From: Amycolatopsis regifaucium
Lineage (GTDB): Bacteria > Actinomycetota > Actinomycetes > Mycobacteriales > Pseudonocardiaceae
Length of the DNA stretch: 64,000 nucleotides
Direction: 5' to 3'
Assembly: GCF_001613935.1 (NCBI RefSeq)
Contig: NZ_LQCI01000050.1
Coordinates: forward strand, 1 to 64,000
The notes below the pieces were generated by a model that worked only from the letters and a program-made list of their open reading frames with translations, was not told the DNA's origin and searched no databases. The translations under genes were made by a program, and so were the position numbers. The number at the start of each line of letters is the position of its first letter. Positions within the stretch are counted from its first letter, which is position 1. Shown in pieces: positions 17,783 through 25,125 of this stretch.

Positions 17783-17783
17783 A
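16242..17783 (+). CDS. IS4-family DDE transposase
   Basis: This 513-residue transposase has the DDE signature. The first Asp is in CAWDGTE, the second in LLADRNFLGY, and the Glu lies in a perfect Y-2-R-3-E-6-K signature (YARRWVAETGIRELK). The N-terminal block PSRLGVCLVLALCLLR is typical of actinobacterial IS4 members. TTG 16242 was chosen because AGGA lies just upstream; an ATG at 16293 is possible. The stop codon TGA (17781-17783) uses its last base from the flanking target duplication if the 11-base duplication reading is correct. The C-terminal 100 residues are rich in Thr, His and Arg. Confidence 0.92.
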   Translation: MSKSSVLSGASLPAHAVMPTGWSSPLGRLLSRTGLGVLSCFIPPSLVDEALAVAGRDEQRFRALPSRLGVCLVLALCLLRAQSAAAVTQAMIPPGMVRRLAGLGWALPTSTALTKLRDRLGVVPFQLLFTAMTRPVPTLVRPWSHAFGLQVCAWDGTEITVDDTPANREHFRRHRGGNGPVGTPKARVLVLLACGTRQLLGAVTGGLGQGEVTLARRLVTFLRPGMLLLADRNFLGYPLWSAARARGTHLLWRAKLDKPLLSPQHLLPDGSWLAILHDPADARAWRNNVRRNRKRGHRPPKPRPIQGITVRVIEAWITVTVDGVPRTQKYRLVTSLLDTDSAPADQLVALYARRWVAETGIRELKTVLLQGQQLRGRTPIRAQQELWAALTTYQTIRLLITHAANTGTLDPSRISFTAARDTATAAITITPGQAREHLEHTCQHLHRQLITRHTHHRIFPRALKNTLHRYPHNGKTRQLTCTTASYRINTATPTTGQDTANPTHPRASLSSWH

Positions 17784-17836
17784 CGCTTAAGGTAGGGAAG
17801 GAGGCCTTCACGGACTTCACGCGCGATAAAGGGTCA

Positions 17837-19729
17837 CTACTTCGGGGCGACGCCCAGCGCGGCCAGCGCCGGCCCGGTCATGATGACCCCGGCCCCGGTG
17901 ACCGGGTCGAAACCGGGAGCGCCGAGGTCGATCGCGGTCGACGTCAGCGCCGAGCGGATCTGCGCCGGGGTCGCGGTCGGCTTGCCCTGCAACAGCAGCG
18001 CGGCGATGGCGGCGGCACTCGGCGCCGCGGCGGAGGTCCCGAAGAACGGCTGGAAGCCGCTCACCGAGGTCGCCACGCCGTCGGCCGCGGTGATGTCCGG
18101 CTTGTTCCGCGTCGCACCACCGGTGGAGGACACGTTGCCGGGGGTGATCACCGAACCGTCCGGGTTGTAGAACTGGTGACGCAGACCGTCCGAAGTGAAC
18201 CGTTCCCACTTGCTGGCGCTGGTGAACAGACCCGGGTACGGGCCGGCCGGGTTCGCCGGGTCGCCGGTTTCGAGCGCGCGGCCGAAGGCGCCGGCGGCCG
18301 GGGTGGCCGCGACGCTGAAGGCGTTGACCGCCGCGGAGTGACCGGAGGTGACACCGTTGGTGCTGAAGGCTTTCAGCGAACCCGAGGCGACGAAACGGCC
18401 GCGGATCACGTTGAGCGCGATGAACCGGTCGGCGCCGCTGTACTTCACGACGGCGACCTTGAAGCCGGAGCCACTGGCCGGGACCTGGGCGATCTCGTAC
18501 GGGTTCTGGGTGCCGTTCTGCGCGCCCTCGCTGGAGGCGACGACCGAACCGGACGAGTTCAGGATGAACAGGTCGTAGTCGCTGGTGGCCTTGCCCCACG
18601 GGTCGGACCAGAACAGGGTGACGTAGCGGCCGAGCGAGCCCGGGGAAAGCGCGTTGTACAGCTGGGTCGTGCCGCTCGGGTCGAAGTCGTGCGGCGTACC
18701 GGTGATCCCGGAGATCTTGCTGCTGGAGCCGCGGAAGTCACCCTCGTAGTAACCGCTGGTGCCGTCGGTCAGGTTGCCCGAGTTGCCCGCGGAGGAGAAG
18801 TAGAGCACGCCCGCCGCGGTCACGTCGTTGACGGCCTGCGCGACCGGGCCGTCCTGGAACGGCGACTCGTCGAAGTAGGAGACGTCGTCGACGATGATCG
18901 TGCACTTGCCGGTGGTGCGCAGGGCGCGGATGTTGTCGGCGAAGCTCTGCTCGCTGGTGAACGCGGTCGCGAAACCGAGCGCGGCGCCGGGCGCCATGTC
19001 GTGGATGATCTCCAGCATCGCGGTGCCCTCGTCACCGCTGCCCGCCTGACCGGCGAGGACATCGACGGCGGGAAGTTCACCGGCGGTCTGCGAGGCTTTG
19101 AGCGACTTGACGCCGTCCGAGAGCACGCAGACCTTCTGGCCGGCTCCGGTGACGCCGTACTTGGTGCGGGCGGTGTCGGCGCCGTGCGCCTTGTCGCCCT
19201 CGGCGACCTGGAGTGCGGCGGCGGCCTGCTTGGCGGCGGCCTGCCCGCGGTTCTGCGGCGCGGACTCGTTCCAGGTCATCGCCTGCGCGGCGGCCTTGAC
19301 CTCGGTGACGTCCCCGCGTCCGGCGATCGCGTCGACGGCGTTCAGCGGGAGGTCGGCGCGGAGCGCGCCGGTGGGCGAGGCGTAACGGACGGTTCCGCCC
19401 GCCGCCTTGACGGCGTCCACGAGGGACTGACCCGCGCCCTTGATGTCCACCGCGACGGTGCCGGCGTCGCTGACGCCCAGCCCGGTCCGGTACTCGGACA
19501 GCTTGCCGGCCAGCCCCTTGTCCGCGCGGAGACGCTTCTCGATGACGAGCTGGCTCGACTGCTTGCGCTCAGCCGGGGTGAGGCTCTTCTTGATGCTCTG
19601 CAGTGCGGTGATCCCGGCCTGCGTGCGCGCCTCCTCCGACGGCTGGGCGCCGGAAACGGCGGTCGACAGCAGCAAAGCGCCGACCGCGACCGGAACCGAG
19701 CATGTGACCACCCGGCTGAATCTGCTCAT
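17837..19729 (-). CDS. Secreted S8/S53-like serine peptidase with unusual triad
   Basis: This 630-residue protein has a signal peptide (residues 1-28), a propeptide-like N-terminal region and a subtilase fold. Asp205 is in CVLSDGV and the nucleophile Ser566 in FGTSAAAP. The usual HGTH block is replaced by GDEGTAMLEIIHD, where Glu234 occupies the place of the catalytic His. His243 is nearby but misplaced. Spacing from Glu234 to the APGA block resembles the catalytic Glu of sedolisins (S53). The expected oxyanion Asn strand reads IIVDDVSYFD. It may be a Ser-Glu-Asp peptidase or a non-catalytic relative. It lies alone, with the split palindrome downstream. Confidence 0.82.
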   Translation of the reverse strand: MSRFSRVVTCSVPVAVGALLLSTAVSGAQPSEEARTQAGITALQSIKKSLTPAERKQSSQLVIEKRLRADKGLAGKLSEYRTGLGVSDAGTVAVDIKGAGQSLVDAVKAAGGTVRYASPTGALRADLPLNAVDAIAGRGDVTEVKAAAQAMTWNESAPQNRGQAAAKQAAAALQVAEGDKAHGADTARTKYGVTGAGQKVCVLSDGVKSLKASQTAGELPAVDVLAGQAGSGDEGTAMLEIIHDMAPGAALGFATAFTSEQSFADNIRALRTTGKCTIIVDDVSYFDESPFQDGPVAQAVNDVTAAGVLYFSSAGNSGNLTDGTSGYYEGDFRGSSSKISGITGTPHDFDPSGTTQLYNALSPGSLGRYVTLFWSDPWGKATSDYDLFILNSSGSVVASSEGAQNGTQNPYEIAQVPASGSGFKVAVVKYSGADRFIALNVIRGRFVASGSLKAFSTNGVTSGHSAAVNAFSVAATPAAGAFGRALETGDPANPAGPYPGLFTSASKWERFTSDGLRHQFYNPDGSVITPGNVSSTGGATRNKPDITAADGVATSVSGFQPFFGTSAAAPSAAAIAALLLQGKPTATPAQIRSALTSTAIDLGAPGFDPVTGAGVIMTGPALAALGVAPK

Positions 19730-19946
19730 CGAATTCTCCCTGTTTCAACCCAGCGCTCCGGCTAAGCGCGCTGACGGCGTGACACCCCGTCGCAGTAATC
19801 TCTTCGGTTACCCGAATGAATTACCCCTGACCGGGTGTAATAGGGAGAATCTAAAGAGCTGTCGGTGACGAGTCCACCGACCAAAGTCGGGAAGGAGCGG
19901 GAATCCACATCGTGGGACCACGCTCAGTCCGAAAAGACCGAAATTT

Positions 19947-19958
19947 TGGTTTAAACCA
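19947..19958. promoter_or_regulatory. Small palindrome upstream of the S8 peptidase gene
   Basis: TGGTTTAAACCA is a perfect 12-base palindrome in an AT-rich patch of the 285-base gap between the peptidase start (19729) and the dehalogenase-like stop (20015). It may be an operator. Nothing else recognisable lies in the gap. Confidence 0.3.
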
Positions 19959-20014
19959 TTTGGGGCGCCGCGACTGGACTTTTGCCAAGCCGCGTATCCA
20001 CCACAATTAGCCGA

Positions 20015-20905
20015 TTAGTCGCGTTCGGCCGCCGTCCAGTCGCGCATCGCGGCGACGAACTCCTCGGGCGCGTCGGACTCCACGTAGAGGCCGGCGCGCT
20101 CGAAGAGCACGGTCTCGTGCTCGGGAAAAGACGCTTCCAGTCGCTCGCGCTCCCGAGGCCGGAAGCCGATCTGGGCATTTCCCCACACGATCAGGGTCGG
20201 CACGTGGGCGAAGTCGGCAAGACTTGCCTCGACCTCGGTGAAGAAGGCCCGGCTGGCGGTGATCCGGCCGGGAAAGACGGCGGAGGCCTGGCGTCGCTCG
20301 GGTGTGTCCAGCGCGCGACGGTACTGGGTCATCTCGGCCGCGGTCGGCTTGCGCATGCGGTGCCCCATGGGGATGAACGCGTTGACGACGAGATTGAACC
20401 GCCGGGCCAGGAAGCGGATCGGGGCTCCGCCCGCGAGGCGAGCGAAGGCCTCGAAGTAGAGGTCGCCGTTGACCGGCCAGGCCCAGGCGTTGACGAGCAC
20501 CAGCCGCTCGAAGCCACCCGGCAGCCGCCGCGCGGCGGCCAGCCCGATCGGTCCACCCCAATCCTGTCCGACCAGCGTGATCCCCTCCAGTCCGAGGGCG
20601 TCGACGAACGCGGTGACCACGTCGGCGTGCTCCTCGGGCAGGAAGCGGTAGCCGGGCTTCGCCGCCGACAGTCCGAAACCCGGGTAGTCGAGGGCGACGC
20701 ACCGGAAGTCGTCGCACAGCGCGCGGATCACGTCCCGCCAGAGGAACGACCAGGTCGGGTTGCCGTGCAGGAACAGGAGCGTGGGACCCGACCCCTCGTC
20801 GACGTAATGCACTGTGTGCCCGTCGACATCGACGAAGCGGCTCTCGAACGGGAACAGGTCGTCATCGACCCAAGCGGGCCGGGCGCTCCTGGTGGTATCA
20901 GCCAT
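20015..20905 (-). CDS. Haloalkane dehalogenase-like hydrolase lacking the catalytic His
   Basis: This 296-residue alpha/beta hydrolase has the hallmarks of haloalkane dehalogenases: HGNPTW with Asn49 as halide-stabilising residue and GQDWGG with nucleophile Asp115 followed by Trp116. The family motif near the C-terminus is G-L-H-Y/F-x-x-x-D, which supplies the base His. Here it reads AGLYVESD (residues 271-278), exactly one residue short, as if the His codon was deleted. Without it the alkyl-enzyme ester could form but not hydrolyse, so it is probably inactive or has changed function. The gene is divergent from an N-terminally truncated HxlR regulator, with palindromes between them. Confidence 0.8.
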   Translation of the reverse strand: MADTTRSARPAWVDDDLFPFESRFVDVDGHTVHYVDEGSGPTLLFLHGNPTWSFLWRDVIRALCDDFRCVALDYPGFGLSAAKPGYRFLPEEHADVVTAFVDALGLEGITLVGQDWGGPIGLAAARRLPGGFERLVLVNAWAWPVNGDLYFEAFARLAGGAPIRFLARRFNLVVNAFIPMGHRMRKPTAAEMTQYRRALDTPERRQASAVFPGRITASRAFFTEVEASLADFAHVPTLIVWGNAQIGFRPRERERLEASFPEHETVLFERAGLYVESDAPEEFVAAMRDWTAAERD

Positions 20906-20932
20906 GGAGGGGCCCCTCTCGACTCGCGGTAG

Positions 20933-20957
20933 CTTGAGTTTCTCAAGTGCGCTTGAG
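20933..20957. promoter_or_regulatory. Operator-like palindromes between HxlR remnant and hydrolase
   Basis: CTTGAGTTTCTCAAG (20933-20947) is a perfect inverted repeat, and a further CTTGAG at 20952-20957 makes a second one, CTCAAG-TGCG-CTTGAG. Three half-sites lie in the divergent region and touch the GTG of the regulator remnant. They resemble the site of a wHTH regulator. Confidence 0.5.
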
Positions 20958-21477
20958 ACCCGATCTGCTCGAGGGCCTCCCCGGCATCGCGACCAACCTG
21001 CTCGCGGACCGGCTCCGCGACCTCGAAGCGTCCGGAGTGGTCGAGCGGCGGCTGGCAGCTGAAGGCAACGTGGTCGAGTACGCCCTCACCCCTTGGGGCA
21101 CCGAGCTGCGACAGCCGATCGAGAGCCTGATCCGCTGGTCCACCCCGCTGATGACCCGCGGCCCCGAGGGCGACTCCTTCCGCTCCGAGTGGCTCGCCCT
21201 CGCCGTCCCCGCCTTGCTCGACACCCGGGTCACGATCCGCGACTCGGCGACGGTCGGCCTGGAAATCGGCGACCCGTCCTTACTTCTCCGTGCGACACGC
21301 TCGGGCTTCGAAGTCGGCCCGCACGACGGCGGCGACCACGACGCCACCGTCCGCGCCGAGCCCGCCTACGTCCTCGCCCTCGCCGCCGGTGCGCTCACCC
21401 TCGACGATGCCCGAGCCCTCGGAGTGGTCGAGATCGAGGGCGATGAGGCCGTCGTCCGCACCGTCTTCGCCGCCTGA
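20947..21477 (+). pseudogene. HxlR-family regulator, N-terminally truncated
   Basis: The 176-residue frame begins inside the HxlR winged-helix domain: LLEGLPGIATNLLADRLRDL is the recognition-helix part of family members. About 45 residues that should precede it, containing the GDRWTLLILR-like helix, are missing, and the space upstream is occupied by the divergent hydrolase promoter. The wing (VEYALTPWG) and the C-terminal SCP2-like domain common in actinobacterial members (from about residue 85) are intact. Loss of the first helices should disturb dimerisation and DNA binding. It is probably a remnant, although a short functional protein cannot be excluded. Confidence 0.65.
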
Positions 21478-21527
21478 CGGGGCGCGACGGCTTCCTCCCT
21501 CACCGCCGCGCCCCGCCCGCACCCCCG

Positions 21528-22439
21528 TCACGGGAAGGTCAGCACGACCTTTCCCCGCCCGTGCCCGGTCTCGATCTCCCGATGCGCCGCCGCGGCCTCA
21601 CCGAACGGGTAGGTCCGCCGCACCAGGAACCGCAATTCCCCCTTGACGTACAGCGACGCGAGCATCCCCAGCCGCTCGGCCGACCGCGTTCCGGTGACCA
21701 CTCGCGCGCCGGCTTCGGCCGCGCGTCCATGCTCGACGAGAGTGAGCACCCGTCCCGGGTCGGCGACCAGTTCCAGCGACAGGTCGAACGCGACCCCGCC
21801 CGCCCCGTCCAGCGCCGCGTCGATTCCGGACGGCGCGAGGGCGCGCACCCGTTCGGCGAGCCCTTCGCCGTAGACGACCGGTTCGGCGCCGAGTGAACGG
21901 ACGTAGTCCTGGTTCACCTCACTCGCCGTGCCGATGACCTTCGCGCCGCGCAGGACGGCGAGCTGGACGGCTGCGGTGCCCACCGCCCCGGCCGCGCCAT
22001 GCATCAGCAGCGTCTCACCACGGGTGATCCCCAGCGCGTCCAGTGCCAAGGACGCCGTCTGCGTTCCCGCCGTGAAGCCGCCCGCGACCTCCCACGGCAT
22101 CTCCGGCGGTTTCGGCGTGACGTTCTCCGCGGGCACCACGAGGTACTCGGCGTAAGCCTGGACAGCGGTGAAACCGAGCACCTCGGTGCCCGTGACGAGG
22201 CCGGTGACCCCGGAACCGACCTCGTCGACGATCCCGGCGAACTCGTTCCCCGGAACCCGCGGCCACCGCAGCTCGATCCCCGCGGGTTCCCAGCCCGCCC
22301 GCACGGCCGCGTCATACGGCTGCACCCCCGCCGCCTTCACCCGCACCCGGACCTGCCCGGCCCCGGCGTGCGGCTCTTCCAACTCCAGCACCCGGAGTAC
22401 CTCCGGGCCACCGGCTTCCGTGAACGCGGCCGCTTTCAT
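21528..22439 (-). CDS. Zinc-independent MDR / quinone oxidoreductase
   Basis: This 303-residue NADP-dependent medium-chain reductase has an N-terminal GroES-like domain (MKAAAFTEAGGPEVL, VPGNEFAG) and a Rossmann domain with the AAGAVGTAAVQLA motif near residue 150. It lacks the zinc ligands of alcohol dehydrogenases, as in quinone oxidoreductases. It probably reduces quinones or enones. ATG 22439 has GGAGGA upstream. A 16-base perfect palindrome lies 47 bases upstream (22486), so it is probably controlled by a TetR- or MarR-type repressor encoded elsewhere. Confidence 0.85.
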   Translation of the reverse strand: MKAAAFTEAGGPEVLRVLELEEPHAGAGQVRVRVKAAGVQPYDAAVRAGWEPAGIELRWPRVPGNEFAGIVDEVGSGVTGLVTGTEVLGFTAVQAYAEYLVVPAENVTPKPPEMPWEVAGGFTAGTQTASLALDALGITRGETLLMHGAAGAVGTAAVQLAVLRGAKVIGTASEVNQDYVRSLGAEPVVYGEGLAERVRALAPSGIDAALDGAGGVAFDLSLELVADPGRVLTLVEHGRAAEAGARVVTGTRSAERLGMLASLYVKGELRFLVRRTYPFGEAAAAHREIETGHGRGKVVLTFP

Positions 22440-22485
22440 CTTGTTCCTCCAGTTCGTTCCCCCGCTGTGGAACCCACTGTGGTAG

Positions 22486-22501
22486 CTCCAGTTAACTGGA
22501 G
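22486..22501. promoter_or_regulatory. Perfect 16-base operator-like palindrome
   Basis: CTCCAGTTAACTGGAG lies between the divergent quinone oxidoreductase (start 22439) and the GNAT gene (start 22539). The symmetry and the tight divergent gap suggest a repressor site acting on one or both genes. No regulator is encoded next to it. Confidence 0.55.
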
Positions 22502-22538
22502 GTCAAGAGTTGTCGGTGTGACGTTCTAAGCTGCGGGC

Positions 22539-23000
22539 GTGACGAGCTATCGCATCTCCAGGGCAAGCGCATCCGACGCGGGCAAGGTGACCACGCTGCT
22601 GCGGGAATCGGCCGCCTATCAAGGGGAATACGCGTCGATTCTCGAGGGTTACCGGGTCACCGAGGACTATCTCGCCACCCATCCCGCGTTCGTCGCCCAC
22701 GCACAGCGGGAGGTGGTCGGCTTCTACAGCCTGATCGAATATCCGGCCGAGCTGGACCTGCTGTTCGTCGCCGATTCCGCACAGGGAACCGGCATCGGCG
22801 CGTGGCTGATCGAGCATATGCTCGGCCAGGCCGCGGAACTCGGCATGACCGAAATCCGCGTCGTCTCCCATCCCCCGGCCACCGGCTTCTACGAGCGGAT
22901 GGGCGCGCGCCGCGTCGGTGTCGTGCCGCCACAGCCGCCGAAAATCACCTGGGAGCGCCCGGAACTGGTCTTCGACGTCAAGCGTCCACCGCACGGCTGA
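22539..23000 (+). CDS. GNAT-family N-acetyltransferase
   Basis: This 153-residue protein shows the GNAT fold. The central LDLLFVADSAQGTGIGAWL segment contains the acetyl-CoA pyrophosphate loop (Q-G-T-G-I-G), followed by a C-terminal substrate part with FYERMGARRVG typical of the family. The acceptor is unknown. GTG 22539 lies 6 bases after TAAGCT, fitting a leaderless start, and no Shine-Dalgarno is visible. Its last 23 bases overlap the convergent WYL regulator gene. Confidence 0.8.
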   Translation: MTSYRISRASASDAGKVTTLLRESAAYQGEYASILEGYRVTEDYLATHPAFVAHAQREVVGFYSLIEYPAELDLLFVADSAQGTGIGAWLIEHMLGQAAELGMTEIRVVSHPPATGFYERMGARRVGVVPPQPPKITWERPELVFDVKRPPHG

Positions 23001-23931
23001 ACCGGTCGATCAGCTTGCGCAAGTGCCCGGCGAATTCCGGTGAGTCGACGACGTCGAAGTCGGTGTCGAGCAGGCCGAGGTAGAGCGCCAGGTACTCCAG
23101 TGTGTCGGCACCGGCTTTGAGCAGGCAGGTCCGCTCGTCGACGGCCTCGACCACGACGGCGGGCGGCACCTTCGCCGCGGCTTCGGCGGCCGGGGCGTGC
23201 AGCCGGATCGTCGCGTGGTGCCGCCACAGCGCCGCGCCCACGCCGCGCTGCAGGTAGGCGACCACCCCGCCTTCGGGTGGTTCGCGCGGCTCGAACCGGC
23301 GTCCGTTGGGGGTACGCGGCCGCATCCGGTCCGCGCGGAACGTACGCCAGTCCCGCCGGTCGGCGTCCCAGCCGACGAGGTACCACCGGCGGTTCATATG
23401 CACGACGCGATGCGGTTCGACCTGCCGTCGCGTCTCGGATCCGTGGTGCCCCAAGTAATCGAACCGCAGGGTCTCGCGGTCACGACAGGCGTTGGCGATG
23501 ACGGTGAGCACCTCGGCGTCGACCGTGGGGCCGCCGCCCTGCACCGCGAGCGTCGCGGAATTCAGCGCCTTGACGCGGCGTCGCAGCCGCGAGGGCAGCA
23601 CCTGCTCCAATTTCGCCAGCGCGCGGACCGACGTCTCCTCGATCCCCGCGATCGTCCCGCCCGCGGCCGTGCGCAGCCCCATCGCCACCGCGACGGCCTC
23701 CTCGTCGTCGAGCAGCAGCGGCGGCATGGCCGCGCCCGCGCCCAGGGTGTACCCACCCGAGACGCCGGGAGTGGCGTCGACCGGATAACCCAGTCCGCGC
23801 AGCCGCTCGACGTCGTTCCGGATGGTCCTCGTCGTGACGTCGAGCCGATCCGCCAGTTCCGGCCCGGTCCAGACGCGTCGCGCCTGCAACAGGGAAAGGA
23901 GGCGCAGCAGTCTCGCCGAAGTTTCAGCCAT
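22978..23931 (-). CDS. WYL-domain transcriptional regulator (YafY-type)
   Basis: This 317-residue protein has an N-terminal winged HTH of the HTH_11 type (RLLRLLSLLQARRVWTGPEL, about residues 6-25, and TTRTIRNDVERL), then a WYL domain containing the RRWYLVGWD motif in the middle and a WCX-like C-terminus. Such proteins sense ligands through the WYL barrel. It is divergent from an epoxide hydrolase (start 23995) with repeat-rich DNA between them, so it probably regulates that gene and itself. It is a paralogue of the WYL regulator at 51131. ATG 23931 was chosen over an in-frame GTG 9 bases earlier. Confidence 0.9.
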   Translation of the reverse strand: MAETSARLLRLLSLLQARRVWTGPELADRLDVTTRTIRNDVERLRGLGYPVDATPGVSGGYTLGAGAAMPPLLLDDEEAVAVAMGLRTAAGGTIAGIEETSVRALAKLEQVLPSRLRRRVKALNSATLAVQGGGPTVDAEVLTVIANACRDRETLRFDYLGHHGSETRRQVEPHRVVHMNRRWYLVGWDADRRDWRTFRADRMRPRTPNGRRFEPREPPEGGVVAYLQRGVGAALWRHHATIRLHAPAAEAAAKVPPAVVVEAVDERTCLLKAGADTLEYLALYLGLLDTDFDVVDSPEFAGHLRKLIDRFSRAVDA

Positions 23932-23944
23932 GAATCCCACCTTG

Positions 23945-23981
23945 TCCGCAATCGCGGAACGAACCTTTCCGCAATCGTTCC
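23945..23981. promoter_or_regulatory. Repeat-rich WYL operator region
   Basis: TCCGCAATCGCGGA (23945-23958) is an inverted repeat. Its first ten bases recur as a direct repeat at 23968-23977, and GGAACGA (23956-23962) pairs with TCGTTCC (23975-23981). The cluster lies in the 63-base gap of the divergent regulator/epoxide hydrolase pair. Confidence 0.55.
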
Positions 23982-23994
23982 TAACGTAGTCCTC

Positions 23995-25125
23995 ATGACC
24001 GAGATCAAGCCCTTCCGCATCGCCATCGACCAGGCCGAACTGGACGACCTCACCGACCGACTGGGCCGCACCCGCTGGCCGCGCGAAGTCACCACCGACT
24101 GGAGCCGAGGCGTTCCGGTCACCTATCTCAAAGGACTGGCCGAGTACTGGGCCGACGGCTTCGACTGGCGGGCGCAGGAGGCGGAACTGAACGAGATCCC
24201 GCAGTTCACCACCGAGATCGACGGCCAGACCATCCACTTCCTGCACGTCCGCTCCGCCCGGCCGGACGCGCTGCCGCTGATCCTCACGCACGGCTGGCCG
24301 AGTTCGCCGTTCGAATTCCGGAAGGTCATCGACCTGCTGACCGACGAGTTCCACCTCGTCATCCCGTCCCTGCCCGGTTACGGCTTCTCGACGCCGGTGC
24401 GAGGCCCCGGCTGGGGCAACCTGTTCCGCGTCGCGCAAGCGTGGACGACGCTGATGGACCGCCTCGGCTACGAACGTTTCGGCGTCCACGGGACGGATGC
24501 CGGCGCCGGGGTCGCGGGCATCCTGTCGATGATCGCCGCGCACCGCACGGTGGGCGTGCACCTGACCGGCACCAGCGCGGGCATGCCGTTCGGCCCCGCC
24601 GTCGACCTGGCCGGTCTCTCGGGAAAGGACCGCGAACGCGGCGAACGCTTCAACCGGTTCCAGTCCGACGGCCTCGGTTACCTGCACCTTCAGGCGACCC
24701 GACCGCAAACGCTGGCGTACTCGCTCAACGACTCCCCCACCGGCCAGCTCGCGTGGATCGTGGAGAAGTTCGCCGAATGGACGGATCCGGCCAAGGCGCT
24801 GCCGGACGACGCCGTCGATCGCGATCATCTGCTGGCCGCGGTCAGCCTGTTCTGGTTCACCGGCGCGGGCGCGTCCTCGGCGCATGCCACGTACGAGGGC
24901 ATGGAGGTCTACCGGCAGATGTCCCAAGGCGGCTGGGACGGTGAAGCACCCGCCGGACCTCCTCGCGGCATCGCCGTCTTCGCCGGGGACACGACGATCC
25001 GGAGCCTCCAGGACGGCCCGGTGGAACACTGGTCCGAATACGACACCGGTGGTCATTTCCCGGCGATGGAAGTCCCCGAACTGCTTGCCGGAGATCTCCG
25101 TACCTTCTTCGGGAGGCACGGCTGA
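23995..25125 (+). CDS. Epoxide hydrolase (EHN-type alpha/beta hydrolase)
   Basis: This 376-residue protein has the epoxide hydrolase N-terminal domain (FRIAIDQAELDDLTDRL with TRWP) followed by an alpha/beta hydrolase core. HGWPSS gives the oxyanion loop, the nucleophile is Asp in HGTDAGAG, and His lies in TGGHFPAME near the end. It opens epoxides through a covalent ester; the substrate is unknown. Full-length for the family. TAACGT ends 7 bases before the ATG, so a leaderless transcript is likely. The next gene starts within its stop codon (TGATG), so the two are coupled. The divergent WYL protein is the probable regulator. Confidence 0.9.
   Translation: MTEIKPFRIAIDQAELDDLTDRLGRTRWPREVTTDWSRGVPVTYLKGLAEYWADGFDWRAQEAELNEIPQFTTEIDGQTIHFLHVRSARPDALPLILTHGWPSSPFEFRKVIDLLTDEFHLVIPSLPGYGFSTPVRGPGWGNLFRVAQAWTTLMDRLGYERFGVHGTDAGAGVAGILSMIAAHRTVGVHLTGTSAGMPFGPAVDLAGLSGKDRERGERFNRFQSDGLGYLHLQATRPQTLAYSLNDSPTGQLAWIVEKFAEWTDPAKALPDDAVDRDHLLAAVSLFWFTGAGASSAHATYEGMEVYRQMSQGGWDGEAPAGPPRGIAVFAGDTTIRSLQDGPVEHWSEYDTGGHFPAMEVPELLAGDLRTFFGRHG

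Larger units (their letters stand above)
16118..17811. repeat. Class 1 palindrome copy B, split by an insertion sequence
   Basis: The left arm (16118-16137) and right arm (17792-17811) are perfect 20-base reverse complements and match copies A and C. Between them, before insertion, was only a 7-base loop GCTTAAG. The IS4-family element now separates the arms by 1.65 kb, so the insertion is at the hairpin apex. Confidence 0.85.

Noticed and set aside
17780..19765. A 661-codon plus-strand frame opposite the S8-like peptidase
   Set aside because: Composition of a shadow frame; the minus strand has signal peptide and active-site motifs.
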